From NCBI GenBank assembly GCA_049582065.1, contig JBAUTF010000367.1:1-20770 (forward strand): a stretch of 20,770 nucleotides of DNA. Direction: 5' to 3'. Positions 1-7,724 of this stretch are shown here, one piece after another. Position 1 is the stretch's first letter, and each line of letters begins with the position of its first letter. The DNA is from DATKSS01 sp049582065 (GTDB taxonomy: Bacteria; Chloroflexota; Dormibacteria; Dormibacterales; Dormibacteraceae). The position numbers were made by a program, and so were the translations under genes. The notes beneath the pieces were generated by a model. It was not told the DNA's origin, did no database searches, and saw only the letters and a program-made list of their open reading frames with translations.

Positions 1-55
1 GCGGGCCCGACTGGTCACTACTGGGCAAACGGAATCGAGATGTCGAGCACGCTGG

Positions 56-814
56 CTAGGTAGCAACGAGGCCGATCACGAAAACTTCGCTGAAGGACGG
101 GCTGTCGACCTGCCATCCAACACAACCTGAATAGCCCTTCGCCAGGCCGAATGTCATGTTCCACGTCGCCTTGCCAACGGTCAAAACCTGGCTCGGCGGG
201 TGGTTCATGTCGACCGCTGCTTCAGGATGACGATCGACCTTTTTCCCCTCGACAACATCCTTGCCCTCGACCGGGCCTGAGCCGTACTGACCGACGAATT
301 CGACCAGCTGGCCGGTGTGAAGGTCCCGAGCCCGGACCAGGACGAGGTCGGAGACGCTGCCGTCAATCGAGATCACACCACCGCCGTACGTGCCCCACGA
401 TGTTGTGTCCTTTGCAATGAGGCCGAGCTCCGCGTAAGCCGGTCCGGCGCCGTAGTAGTCACCAGTCGTGATAGGACCGTCAGGGCACGCGGCACCCGGC
501 TCGACCGCCGGCAGATTGAGCCGTCTTGCCTCGAGCTGCGACAGGACCGAGGGTGCGTTACCTGCCGGTGTCCCGTTGTGGAACGAGTTCCAGTCCTGGA
601 CCAGCCGGCCCCCGACCAGGAGCGCGGCCACCAGGGCAATCGCAACGATCGCCGCCACGAGCGACAGCGGTGCGCGCATGCGAAACAACATTCGATTTCT
701 CCCCCGGCGGGCCGGCCCTTCGGCCAGCACCGTGTCAACAGCTCGTTCGGGGAGCCCTCCCATCGAGGGCGCTATGTCATCGATCGCTGCGTGGATCTCG
801 GAACGCAGGCTCAC
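56..814 (-). CDS. single-pass membrane protein coupled to ECF sigma factor (candidate anti-sigma/sensor)
   Basis: The protein has 252 residues: a short cytoplasmic N-terminus (about 1-47) ending in basic residues, one membrane segment (about 48-69, Leu/Val/Ala-rich), and an extracytoplasmic domain of about 180 residues with Cys110 and Cys229 that could form a disulfide. The start codon is GTG, overlapping the sigma factor stop as GTGA, so the two are probably translationally coupled. Membrane proteins in this position beside an ECF sigma factor are commonly anti-sigma factors. I do not see a clear zinc-binding anti-sigma (HxxxCxxC) motif in the short cytoplasmic part, so the role is inferred from context and shape only. 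The extracytoplasmic domain could instead be an effector or sensor of unknown ligand. Confidence 0.75.
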   Translation of the reverse strand: MSLRSEIHAAIDDIAPSMGGLPERAVDTVLAEGPARRGRNRMLFRMRAPLSLVAAIVAIALVAALLVGGRLVQDWNSFHNGTPAGNAPSVLSQLEARRLNLPAVEPGAACPDGPITTGDYYGAGPAYAELGLIAKDTTSWGTYGGGVISIDGSVSDLVLVRARDLHTGQLVEFVGQYGSGPVEGKDVVEGKKVDRHPEAAVDMNHPPSQVLTVGKATWNMTFGLAKGYSGCVGWQVDSPSFSEVFVIGLVAT

Positions 815-1344
815 CTGAGTGCCTCCTGTATGGCTACGCCCGGGCGCAGCTTGCTGATCGAGCGATACAGCCGAGCGCGCGTTGCTCCGACCGAGCTTCC
901 GACGACTGCCGCCACGTCCTCGACGGGCATGTCCAGGTAGAAATAGAGGACGACCACGAGGCGGTCGCCGTGGCCAAGGCGCGCGAGGGCGCGGCGAAGA
1001 TCCGCTCCGTGCACAGAGCGCTCTTCACCCGAAACGACCTGCAGATGCTCAGGGATGCCAAGGTTCACGCCGGACGTCCAGCGATTGCGCCGCGCGTTGC
1101 GGCATTTGTTGGCCACCACGCCGAGGAACCAGGGCCTAAGGCGATTCTTCTCTTTTATCCGGTCGAGCTTTCGCCAGGCCGTGAAGGAAGCCTCCTGGAC
1201 GGCGTCCTCGGCCGCGTATGGATCGTGAAGCATGCCGAGCGCGAGCCGGAACCCGGGTTCGATCAGCGGGGTCAACAGGTCGGCGAAGGTCCGCTCGCTG
1301 ATCGCCCGTGGCTCGGACTGGTTGATGTCTGCCACCCGCTGCAT
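811..1344 (-). CDS. ECF-type RNA polymerase sigma factor
   Basis: This 177-residue protein has the two-domain layout of a sigma-70 ECF factor. Region 2 spans about residues 30-85 (DPYAAEDAVQEASFTAWRKL followed by RPWFLGVVANKCRNARR). Region 4 spans about 113-170, with a helix-turn-helix around DMPVEDVAAVVGSSVGATRARL that recognises the -35 element. It directs RNA polymerase to a specific regulon. ATG at 1344 is preceded by AGGTGAG, one of the few clear Shine-Dalgarno sequences in the window. The stop overlaps the GTG start of the membrane protein downstream. Upstream, a TGCAAC followed about 15 nt later by CGACA faintly resembles an ECF promoter and could indicate autoregulation, but that is weak. 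The ECF subgroup cannot be assigned by eye. Confidence 0.93.
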   Translation of the reverse strand: MQRVADINQSEPRAISERTFADLLTPLIEPGFRLALGMLHDPYAAEDAVQEASFTAWRKLDRIKEKNRLRPWFLGVVANKCRNARRNRWTSGVNLGIPEHLQVVSGEERSVHGADLRRALARLGHGDRLVVVLYFYLDMPVEDVAAVVGSSVGATRARLYRSISKLRPGVAIQEALR

Positions 1345-1396
1345 GTCTCACCTATTCCTGTCGCCGGCGGGACGGTTTGTTGCAGTCGCGGCTAGC

Positions 1397-2323
1397 TCAG
1401 GAGACCTCTTCCTCTTCCACCAGACGCAGATGCCCGCTGACGTCGAGGCCGAGATGCCGCGCGAAGAAACCGGCGACGCGCTCGACGTACAGCGGCCGGT
1501 CGGCGAAATAGGCGCCGGTGTGAGGCGCGCCCTGCACGATCCAGATCTCGCGCGGCCCGCGATAGGCGTCATACAGGCGGCGGCTGTGGTTGACGGAGGT
1601 GATGGCATCCGCGCCGCCGTGGATGAAGAAGAGCGGCCGCGGCTCGAGCGAGCTGAGGACGTCCATTGGGCTGCAGTCAGAGATGCGGCAGCGGGTGCGC
1701 AGCCAGAGCATCACGCCCGCAAGCCAGACGAAGGGCGCGCCGGGCAGCTTGCTGGCGCTGCGCACGTTCTCGACCAGGAGCCGGCGCAGGTCGCTGAACG
1801 GGCTGTCGAGGACGAGCGCCTGCACGCCCGGCTCGCCCGCCGCCCCCAGGAGCGACACGACGGCGCCCATCGAGTAGCCGAGCAGGCCGATGCGGGCGTT
1901 CGGGATGCGCTTGCGCGCGAAGGCGATCACCGCCTGGAGCTCGAGGACCTCTTTGATCCCGAAAGTGACGGGCGCCATGTCGCTGCCCGGCATCCCTCGA
2001 TACGAATAGGTGATCACGTTGAAACCTTTGCGCCACAGGGCGACCGTGATCCCGAGGGCGCCCTGCCGCTGCCCCTTGTGGCCACCGGACACGATCACCG
2101 TCTGCGGTGAGCCCGGCTGGCGGAAATGCCACGCGCCAAAGGACACGCGGTCGGCGGTCACCAGCTCGACCTCTTCGTAGTCGGCCTGGAACTCGAATGG
2201 CGTGAACGCGAAGTCGTCCATCACCTGGGGCCGCGCGGGCACGAAGGCGCGACGGTAAAGCTGGTACGAGAGGCCGACGTAGACCAGCAGCAGCAAGAGG
2301 AAGGCCACCACCACTTCGACCAT
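1397..2323 (-). CDS. membrane-anchored alpha/beta hydrolase
   Basis: The protein has 308 residues from ATG 2323. The longer reading from 2395 would overlap the upstream adenosyltransferase gene and has no better ribosome site, whereas ATG 2323 follows AAGGGTGG. Residues 1-22 form a hydrophobic anchor. The rest is a serine hydrolase of the alpha/beta fold: nucleophile elbow GYSMG with Ser151, probable acid Asp239 in HGGADA, and probable catalytic His268 in GAPHTG. The oxyanion strand is around VSGGHKG (78-84). The arrangement resembles the BEM46/ABHD13-like or dipeptidyl-peptidase-like hydrolases; the substrate is unknown. It is the last gene of a four-gene minus-strand run, 22 bp after the adenosyltransferase. 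The C-terminus ends in a short acidic stretch (EEEE). Confidence 0.88.
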   Translation of the reverse strand: MVEVVVAFLLLLLVYVGLSYQLYRRAFVPARPQVMDDFAFTPFEFQADYEEVELVTADRVSFGAWHFRQPGSPQTVIVSGGHKGQRQGALGITVALWRKGFNVITYSYRGMPGSDMAPVTFGIKEVLELQAVIAFARKRIPNARIGLLGYSMGAVVSLLGAAGEPGVQALVLDSPFSDLRRLLVENVRSASKLPGAPFVWLAGVMLWLRTRCRISDCSPMDVLSSLEPRPLFFIHGGADAITSVNHSRRLYDAYRGPREIWIVQGAPHTGAYFADRPLYVERVAGFFARHLGLDVSGHLRLVEEEEVS

Positions 2324-2345
2324 CGGAGCCACCCTTTTCGGAAGC

Positions 2346-2930
2346 TTAGCCCGAACGGGCCCGGGTGGTCTTCGCCGGTTTGGCGCGCCGGCCACTCAGA
2401 CCCTCTTCGTACCGGCCGACGACGAAGATCAGCAGGCTCAGGCGGTTCAGCCATCGCCTCACCTGGGGGTTGGCCGGCCCACGCGCCCTCTCCAGGGATA
2501 CGCACCGGCGTTCGGCTCGGCGGACGACGGCGCGCGCGAGGTCGAGGGCGCCGGACGCCGGCGTCGCGCCCGGGAGGATGAACCCATCCGGCATGGCGAC
2601 CTCGGACTCGAGCTCCGTGATGAGGTCGTCGAGCCTGGCTACGTCAGCCTCTTTGGTCGTGACGAAGGTGGCTCCGCCGGCCGGGTTCGTGCCGAGCTCG
2701 GCGCCGACCGAGTAAAGGCCGCGCTGCAGCTCCTCGCAGATCGCCCGGACGCGCGGGTGCGCCGTCAGCGCCTTGGCCAGGCCGAGCGCGCTCGATGCCT
2801 CGTCGACGGTCCCGAAGGCCTCGATCCGAGCGTCGTCCTTGGATGCCCGTCCGCCGCCCAGCAGCCCGGTGCTCCCGTCGTCGCCCGTGCCCGACAGCTC
2901 GAGCATCTTCTTCTTGCGAGAGGGAGCCAT
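2346..2930 (-). CDS. PduO-type corrinoid (cob(I)alamin) adenosyltransferase
   Basis: This 194-residue protein transfers the adenosyl group of ATP to cob(I)alamin to make coenzyme B12. The family signatures are all present: the ATP-binding N-terminal TGDDGSTGL (15-23) with RASKDDARIEAFGTVDEASS (28-47), then FILPGATPASGALDLARAVVRRAERR (117-142), and WLNRLSLLIFVVGRYE (160-175) near the end. The domain is an all-alpha trimer in known relatives. Ten bases separate it from the upstream phosphofructokinase, so it is probably cotranscribed. The start is uncertain: ATG 2930 has no Shine-Dalgarno, and ATG 2906 (MLELSGTG) would match the usual N-terminus length better. No B12-dependent mutase or cobalamin synthesis gene is visible nearby, so it probably supports an enzyme encoded elsewhere. 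Confidence 0.93.
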   Translation of the reverse strand: MAPSRKKKMLELSGTGDDGSTGLLGGGRASKDDARIEAFGTVDEASSALGLAKALTAHPRVRAICEELQRGLYSVGAELGTNPAGGATFVTTKEADVARLDDLITELESEVAMPDGFILPGATPASGALDLARAVVRRAERRCVSLERARGPANPQVRRWLNRLSLLIFVVGRYEEGLSGRRAKPAKTTRARSG

Positions 2931-2940
2931 CGCGCGCCGC

Positions 2941-3975
2941 TTATTCGAAGACCCGGCTCAGGTCGTAAAGCTCCTTGGGCACCCGCCGCGTTTCCTTCAC
3001 CACGTCCGCCAACGGCACGACCTCGACGTCGCCGTTGCGCCGGATAGGGATCACTCCGCTCTTCCCCTCGGTGATCAGCTCCACCGCTGCGACGCCGAGC
3101 CGCGTGGCCCACAACCGGTCGGTCGGGGACGGGGATCCACCGCGCTGCAGGTGTCCCAGCACCGTGACCCTGGTCTCGAAACCGGTCTCTTGCTCGACAC
3201 TCCCTGCGAGGAGATCTCCAATTCCGCGCTTGGAGAGCCTGACGTGGCCGAATGCATCCTTCTCGGACTGGCCGCCCTGCTCCTGCTCGAGGTCGGGGAT
3301 CTTCGCGCCCTCGGCGACCACGATGATGCTGAACAGCTTGCCGTCGCCGCGCCTCCGGTAGAGGTGGGCGACCACGTCGGCGAGCGTGGACGGGAACTCG
3401 GGGATGATGATCAGGTCGGCGCCGCCGGCAAGGCCGCCGAGCAGCCCGACCCAACCGGTGTCGCGTCCCATGACCTCGACCACCATCACGCGGTGGTGGG
3501 CGGACGCCGTGGTGTGGAGCCGGTCGAGCGCCTCGGTGACCACGCCGACGGCGGTGTCGAACCCGATGCAGAACTCGGTCACCGAGAGATCGTTGTCGAT
3601 CGTCTTGGGCACGCCGACCGTCTGGAACCCGGCCGTGTGCAGCGCCGCCGCGACGCTGAGCGTGTCGTCACCGCCGATCGTCACCAGCGCGTCGATCCCA
3701 TTGTGCTTCAGGGCTGCGATGACCCGCGCAATCCCATCCTTCTCTTTGAGCGGGTTGGTGCGCGACGTGCCGAGGATGGTGCCGCCGAGGGGAAGGATGC
3801 CGCGCACGTCCGCCGGCGTCAGCTCTTCGATCAGTCCTTCTTCGAGGCAACCCGCCCACCCGTTCTTCACACCGCTCAGCTGGTGTCCGAGCTGGAACGA
3901 CCGCCGCGCCACCGCGCGGATGGCCGCATTCAGCCCGGGCGCGTCGCCGCCGCCGGTGAGCACTCCGATGCGCAT
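2941..3975 (-). CDS. pfp: 6-phosphofructokinase, group III, predicted pyrophosphate-dependent
   Basis: This 344-residue enzyme phosphorylates fructose 6-phosphate. Motifs follow the PFK family in order: GGGDAPGLNA (8-17), LGTSRTNP (68-75), IGGDDT (100-105), PKTIDND (123-129) with the catalytic Asp127, MGR (169-171), IPEFP (191-195) and GHLQRGG (274-280). In this family residue 104 and residue 124 decide the phosphoryl donor. Here residue 104 is Asp and residue 124 is Lys, the combination of pyrophosphate-using PFKs such as that of Amycolatopsis methanolica, rather than Gly/Gly of E. coli PfkA or Gly104/Lys124 of Streptomyces ATP enzymes. The reaction would then be reversible. A longer open frame to 4317 exists but only overlaps the HAD gene; ATG 3975, 11 bp after that gene, gives the normal N-terminus. 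Confidence 0.95.
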   Translation of the reverse strand: MRIGVLTGGGDAPGLNAAIRAVARRSFQLGHQLSGVKNGWAGCLEEGLIEELTPADVRGILPLGGTILGTSRTNPLKEKDGIARVIAALKHNGIDALVTIGGDDTLSVAAALHTAGFQTVGVPKTIDNDLSVTEFCIGFDTAVGVVTEALDRLHTTASAHHRVMVVEVMGRDTGWVGLLGGLAGGADLIIIPEFPSTLADVVAHLYRRRGDGKLFSIIVVAEGAKIPDLEQEQGGQSEKDAFGHVRLSKRGIGDLLAGSVEQETGFETRVTVLGHLQRGGSPSPTDRLWATRLGVAAVELITEGKSGVIPIRRNGDVEVVPLADVVKETRRVPKELYDLSRVFE

Positions 3976-3986
3976 CTGGAGATAGG

Positions 3987-4655
3987 TTAACCGGCCTCTT
4001 GGCGGTTGAGCCCCCGGACCAGCCCCGCCAGCGAGAGATCGGCCAGCGAGGCCACCACCAGGTCGGCCCGGGACAGGTCCAGCCCGGAGGTGATCGGGTT
4101 CGGGATGGCCACGCACCTGAGCCGTGCGCTCTTGGCGGCCGCGATCCCGTTGGGCGAATCCTCGATCGCAAACGCCTCGGCGGCGGCCACGCCGAGGCAC
4201 TCGAGGACGGCCAGGTACAGGTCCGGCTCGGGCTTGGCGTGGGCGACGTCGTCCCGGCACAGGATGCACTCGAACCGATCGAGGATGCCGAGCCGCGCCA
4301 GGTGGCCCTTGACCCATTCGGCGGTGGAGCTCGAGGCCACCCCTAGCTTGATGCCCGCTGTGCGGGCTTCCTCGATCAGCTCGACCACTCCGGGCAGCAC
4401 CTTCTCCGCCAGGACCAACTCGGTCCGGCGGCCGATGCGCCGGTCGAGCACTTCTTGGGGCAACGGCCGTCCGAGCCGCTCTTCGAGGTGATGTTGGGGG
4501 TGGAAACCGAGCGTCGTCGAGCCCACGATCTGGACCCAGCGCTCGAAAGGGAGCTCCTGCCCATGGGCCTCGTAGACCTCAAGCCATGAACGGTAGACCG
4601 GACCTTCGGTGTCGAGGATCAAGCCGTCGAAATCGAAGACGATCGCCTTGAACAT
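3987..4655 (-). CDS. HAD superfamily IA hydrolase / beta-phosphoglucomutase-like
   Basis: This 222-residue protein has the complete HAD signature. Motif I is DFDGLILDTEG with nucleophile Asp8 and acid/base Asp10, motif II is Ser108 in GVASSS, motif III Lys141 in KPEPDLY, and motif IV EDSPNG with Glu165/Asp166. The helical cap between residues 17 and 90 places it in subfamily IA, the group holding phosphoglycolate phosphatase, sugar-phosphate phosphatases and beta-phosphoglucomutase. The LDTEG after motif I and the SPNGIAAAKSA after motif IV are typical of the phosphoglucomutase/sugar-phosphatase group. It opens a minus-strand run with phosphofructokinase 11 bp downstream, which makes a sugar-phosphate substrate likely. 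The start ATG is 7 nt from a -10-like TAGAGT, suggesting a leaderless message. Confidence 0.92.
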   Translation of the reverse strand: MFKAIVFDFDGLILDTEGPVYRSWLEVYEAHGQELPFERWVQIVGSTTLGFHPQHHLEERLGRPLPQEVLDRRIGRRTELVLAEKVLPGVVELIEEARTAGIKLGVASSSTAEWVKGHLARLGILDRFECILCRDDVAHAKPEPDLYLAVLECLGVAAAEAFAIEDSPNGIAAAKSARLRCVAIPNPITSGLDLSRADLVVASLADLSLAGLVRGLNRQEAG

Positions 4656-4662
4656 TGCCGCA

Positions 4663-4668
4663 ACTCTA
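4663..4668 (-). promoter_or_regulatory. -10-like hexamer for the HAD-PFK run, leaderless layout
   Basis: On the minus strand TAGAGT lies 7 nt before the ATG at 4655. It matches four of six positions of TATAAT, and transcription starting the usual 6-8 nt downstream would begin at or beside the start codon. No clear -35 element and no Shine-Dalgarno are visible. Confidence 0.4.
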
Positions 4669-4725
4669 GCTATCGCCGTGCCGATTCCTTAGGATCGCCG
4701 TGGCCGTGTTCCTGGGTCGATCCTG

Positions 4726-6423
4726 ATGCCCGACGCAAAGTCCTACGGAGTGACGCCACGTTCCGATCGAATGACGTCGGTCGGCTGGGCCGGAGCTGCC
4801 CTTTCCGGCCTCGCGCTGGTGTCGGTGACGACGATGATGTTCATCCTCTTCGGCGTCCTCGACGCGCACTTCCGCACGCTGAGCGACTTCTTCAACCCCG
4901 ACCCCTCCGCCGCGGCAGGGACGCTGAGCCTGGCCGGCGGCGCGGAGGGCGTGACGCTGAGCATCGTCATCGTCGCGGTCATGTTCGGGATTCAGGGGAC
5001 CTCGTCGCGGTACTCGCCCAGGATCATCGGGATCTTCACGCGCAACGCGCTGAACGCCCTCGTGCTGGGCTTTGCGCTCGCCTCGATCCTCTACACGTTC
5101 CTCGTCCGCTCGGAGGTGACGCTCGCATACGTTCCCAAACTGAGCGTCGCCGTCGCGGTCCTGCTGGCCCTCCTCAACTTCGCGTTGCTGTTTCCATACG
5201 TCGGCTACATCTTCGAGGTGATGCGCGCCGAAACCCTCGTGGCGGGGATCATGCGCCGGGCCACGCGCCAGCTGCGCAGCGAGGCGAAGCGGCCGAAGGA
5301 CCTCCGCCAGCGCGACGCTCTGATGACCTCCATCGCGCAGGTGACAGACATCGCGTTCGGCTCCATCCAGCTCGGCGACATGCCGGTGTGCGTGATGAGC
5401 ATCGAGGTGCTCGGACAGTTCATCGCCGGCGACTACATGAGGGTGAAGAATAAATTCAGCCCGGAATGGTTCAAGGTCGGCCACGGCGACCTGCCCGGCG
5501 CCTCCGACCAGATCATCGCCGAGGTCAACCGTGCCGGGACCTGGTTCCCCTATTCGATCATGTCGATCTTCGTCGACATGGTCGGCCTCACTCCGCTTCA
5601 CCGCAAGGAGGCCGTGCACGCAATCGCCGTGGCCACCCGCCAGGTCGGCATCGCGGCCATCGACGTCGGCGACTCGGAGGTCGCGGAGCTTTCCCTGCGT
5701 TTCTTCAACACCTATCTGCGGACGGCCATCAACCGTTCAGCACCGACGTTTGCGTCGGGGATCATGAACGAGTACCGGCGCTTTGCCATCGGGGCGCTCG
5801 AGTGGCGACCCGACCTTGCCGTCGAGGCGGCCGCGCACCTCCTCCGCTACGGGCGGCACTTCGACGAGGCCGGCATGCCCGCGATCTTCGGCGCGGCCGC
5901 CGAGGACGTGGCGGACCTGGCGATCGAGGCCCGAGCCCACGACCCGGAGGTCTCGAGGCGGCTCGCGCGCCTCCTCGTCGGGAACCTGCTCGACCTGATC
6001 CCTACCGCCAAGGCGATCGGGCTGAACGGCATGTTCAAAGGCGTCGCCAAGCTCACCTTCTGGGCCATGGCCTCTGAGGATCGAGACGTGGCCCGCGTGC
6101 TGATCGAGGGCATCGCGGCTGCGCCGCCCGACTTCGTCGATGCGGCGCTGGACCGCATGGAGTCGCTGCACCAGGGCCTCTTCTGGGAGGTCAACGAAAG
6201 GGTCATCGCGTTCGACTGGGTCGAGCAGCCGCTGCGCGAGCAGATCCCCAAGCTGCGCGCCGCACTGCGCCGGGCCAAGGCGAGCGGGCACGGCGTGGCG
6301 CTAGAGCTGGAGGAGGCGCCGGTGGTCGCGAAGGACCTTGTCCAGCCCGACGTGGCGGCACGGCCCGGTGTCGCGGCGGCACAGGCTCAGCCTACGAGTG
6401 CGGGCTCGGAGCCGGCCGGTTGA
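4726..6423 (+). CDS. DUF2254-like integral membrane protein
   Basis: The protein has 565 residues. The N-terminal quarter carries four membrane segments (about 20-44, 72-90, 108-127 and 137-160). Between the second and third lies GIQGTSSRYSPRIIGIFTRN, which resembles the SSQFSPR segment of the DUF2254 family of predicted membrane proteins. The remaining 400 residues are soluble, largely helical and rich in Ala, Arg and Glu. No catalytic motif is evident, so no function is offered. It stands alone on the plus strand, divergent from the HAD gene with 70 bp between them, and converges on the haemoglobin gene with a 32 bp tail overlap. ATG 4726 lacks a strong Shine-Dalgarno; a TAGGAT at 4690-4695 could be its -10 with a short leader. 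ATG 4771 is an alternative start. Confidence 0.82.
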   Translation: MPDAKSYGVTPRSDRMTSVGWAGAALSGLALVSVTTMMFILFGVLDAHFRTLSDFFNPDPSAAAGTLSLAGGAEGVTLSIVIVAVMFGIQGTSSRYSPRIIGIFTRNALNALVLGFALASILYTFLVRSEVTLAYVPKLSVAVAVLLALLNFALLFPYVGYIFEVMRAETLVAGIMRRATRQLRSEAKRPKDLRQRDALMTSIAQVTDIAFGSIQLGDMPVCVMSIEVLGQFIAGDYMRVKNKFSPEWFKVGHGDLPGASDQIIAEVNRAGTWFPYSIMSIFVDMVGLTPLHRKEAVHAIAVATRQVGIAAIDVGDSEVAELSLRFFNTYLRTAINRSAPTFASGIMNEYRRFAIGALEWRPDLAVEAAAHLLRYGRHFDEAGMPAIFGAAAEDVADLAIEARAHDPEVSRRLARLLVGNLLDLIPTAKAIGLNGMFKGVAKLTFWAMASEDRDVARVLIEGIAAAPPDFVDAALDRMESLHQGLFWEVNERVIAFDWVEQPLREQIPKLRAALRRAKASGHGVALELEEAPVVAKDLVQPDVAARPGVAAAQAQPTSAGSEPAG

Positions 6424-6787
6424 TCATCGCCGTCGAAGCTTTCTCGAAGTAGTCGAGCAAGGCCTGCCGCGCCTGCGGCGCGAGCGCGAGCGAATCGACT
6501 GCCACGGTCATGTGTCGCAACCACGCTTCGCGTTCGGCCGCGCCGATGGCGAAAGGTTGATGGCGCATCCGCAGTCGCGGGTGGCCCCGCTGGGCGCTGT
6601 AGGTGTCCGGACCGCCCCAGTACTGCATGAGGAAAAGGGTGAGCCGTTCCGTCGCGCTCGAAAGGTCCTCGTCCGGGTACAGGGGCCGGAGCAGCGGATC
6701 CGACGCAACACGCTCATAGAAGCGCCGCACCATCAGGCGGAACGCCGGCTCACCACCGACGAGCTCGTATAGGCTCCGACTCAGCAC
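6392..6787 (-). CDS. glbO: group II truncated haemoglobin (GlbO type)
   Basis: This 131-residue haem protein has the two-over-two truncated globin pattern of group II. The run MQYWGGPDTYSAQRGHPRLR (54-73) and the following MRHQPF match the GlbO family closely. Proximal haem ligand is His76; the distal residues Tyr24 (B10), Tyr37 (CD1) and Trp89 (G8) are all present, as in Mycobacterium tuberculosis GlbO. Such proteins bind oxygen tightly and are linked to detoxification of reactive oxygen or nitrogen species or to electron transfer at membranes. GTG 6787 is the only start that keeps helix A; it lies 9 bp after the zinc protease stop. The stop region overlaps the end of the plus-strand DUF2254-like gene by 32 bp. 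Confidence 0.95.
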   Translation of the reverse strand: MLSRSLYELVGGEPAFRLMVRRFYERVASDPLLRPLYPDEDLSSATERLTLFLMQYWGGPDTYSAQRGHPRLRMRHQPFAIGAAEREAWLRHMTVAVDSLALAPQARQALLDYFEKASTAMINRPAPSPHS

Positions 6788-6796
6788 CCCCCGATG

Positions 6797-7711
6797 CTAC
6801 CCGGCAACCTCACGTGTGCGGTCTTCGACACCGGCCCCGGCCAGGATCTCGGACGTCGGGCGCACCATGGCGTGCGCTGCCTTGAGGCCGGTCGCCTTCA
6901 GGTACCGCTCCACAATCCGGCGCCCCACCGCGTAGCCCCCCATGTGAGGCACACCGGCCGGCCGAATGCCCATCCGTTCCGCGACCAGGTCGCCCAGGAC
7001 GTAAGGGCTCCAGTCGCTGAACGTGCTCCCGGTGCCGAACGCCGCGACGACCTTGTCAAACACGGCGTCAAGCTCGGCGCCGGTGATGGACGAATACCAC
7101 GCCCCCGTCGCGTCAGGGCCGCAGATCTCGACGGCGAAGACCTCGGCGACGCCCTCGTGGATCACCCACTCGGCAAGGTTGAAAGCGGTGTCGATGTTCG
7201 GCGTGCGCAGGTTGTGCGCGAGCTCGTGCACGCCGCATGCGCCAATCCGCGTCAAGTTGTAATCGGTCGGCCATGCGACGAGCCAGATGCTGCCCGGCGT
7301 CGCGCCCATGCCGTAGTAGCCGAGCGTCTTCTCGATGAAGACCGGGTCGTCGGGGTTGCCCAGGGTAAGGATCACTTCGATCTTGTCCGGATGCCGGATC
7401 CCCGGCAGCACCGAACGCTGGTATTCCCAGGCGCGCGCAAGCTCGCGCCGCAGCTGACCCCACGCGTCCGCGTCGATGAGACGCTGGAGCGCGGGCGCAA
7501 ATCTCGGGTCGTCGACGTTGACCCGAAAGCCGTCGCCTTTCTCGTGGATCTGCCTCAGGAAGGCCATCGGGCCCTCGTCGAATGGTGAGATCCCGCGAAT
7601 CTTCGCGAGGGCGTCCATACGCGCCGCCGCCGGCAGGGTGAAGATGTGGGTCATGGCCGCCGCCTCGTCGTGGACGTCGATCTCGATCTGGTCGCCGGTG
7701 GTCAACGCCAT
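6797..7711 (-). CDS. predicted zinc-dependent protease, DUF2268-like
   Basis: The 304-residue product carries a gluzincin-type active site: HELAH (162-166) supplies two zinc-binding histidines and the catalytic Glu163, and the segment IHEGVAE (184-190), about 20 residues later, offers the third ligand (Glu186 most likely). The following GGYAVGRRIVERYL near the end is also typical of DUF2268 predicted proteases. I see no signal peptide or membrane segment, so it is probably cytoplasmic; some relatives are called stress-related YpdC-type proteins, but the substrate is unknown. ATG 7711 is preferred because GGGTGA precedes it; the ATG at 7735 would overlap the upstream MFS gene by 11 bp and has no ribosome site. 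It sits between an exporter and a haemoglobin in one tight run. Confidence 0.85.
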   Translation of the reverse strand: MALTTGDQIEIDVHDEAAAMTHIFTLPAAARMDALAKIRGISPFDEGPMAFLRQIHEKGDGFRVNVDDPRFAPALQRLIDADAWGQLRRELARAWEYQRSVLPGIRHPDKIEVILTLGNPDDPVFIEKTLGYYGMGATPGSIWLVAWPTDYNLTRIGACGVHELAHNLRTPNIDTAFNLAEWVIHEGVAEVFAVEICGPDATGAWYSSITGAELDAVFDKVVAAFGTGSTFSDWSPYVLGDLVAERMGIRPAGVPHMGGYAVGRRIVERYLKATGLKAAHAMVRPTSEILAGAGVEDRTREVAG

Positions 7712-7724
7712 CGCAGTCACCCGC

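Noticed and set aside
1..55. Short run reading LASVLDISIPFAQ on the minus strand just after the stop of the membrane protein gene, which looks codon-biased.
   Set aside because: It could be a frameshifted tail of that protein, but 55 bp at the window edge gives no way to support it.
1345..1400. Possible ECF-type promoter (TGCAAC and CGACA) upstream of the sigma factor.
   Set aside because: Spacing and bases fit loosely and no second copy was found to compare, so it is only mentioned with the gene.
2773..3990. Open frame of 405 codons opposite the phosphofructokinase.
   Set aside because: It is the antisense shadow of the phosphofructokinase gene, with no recognisable motif.
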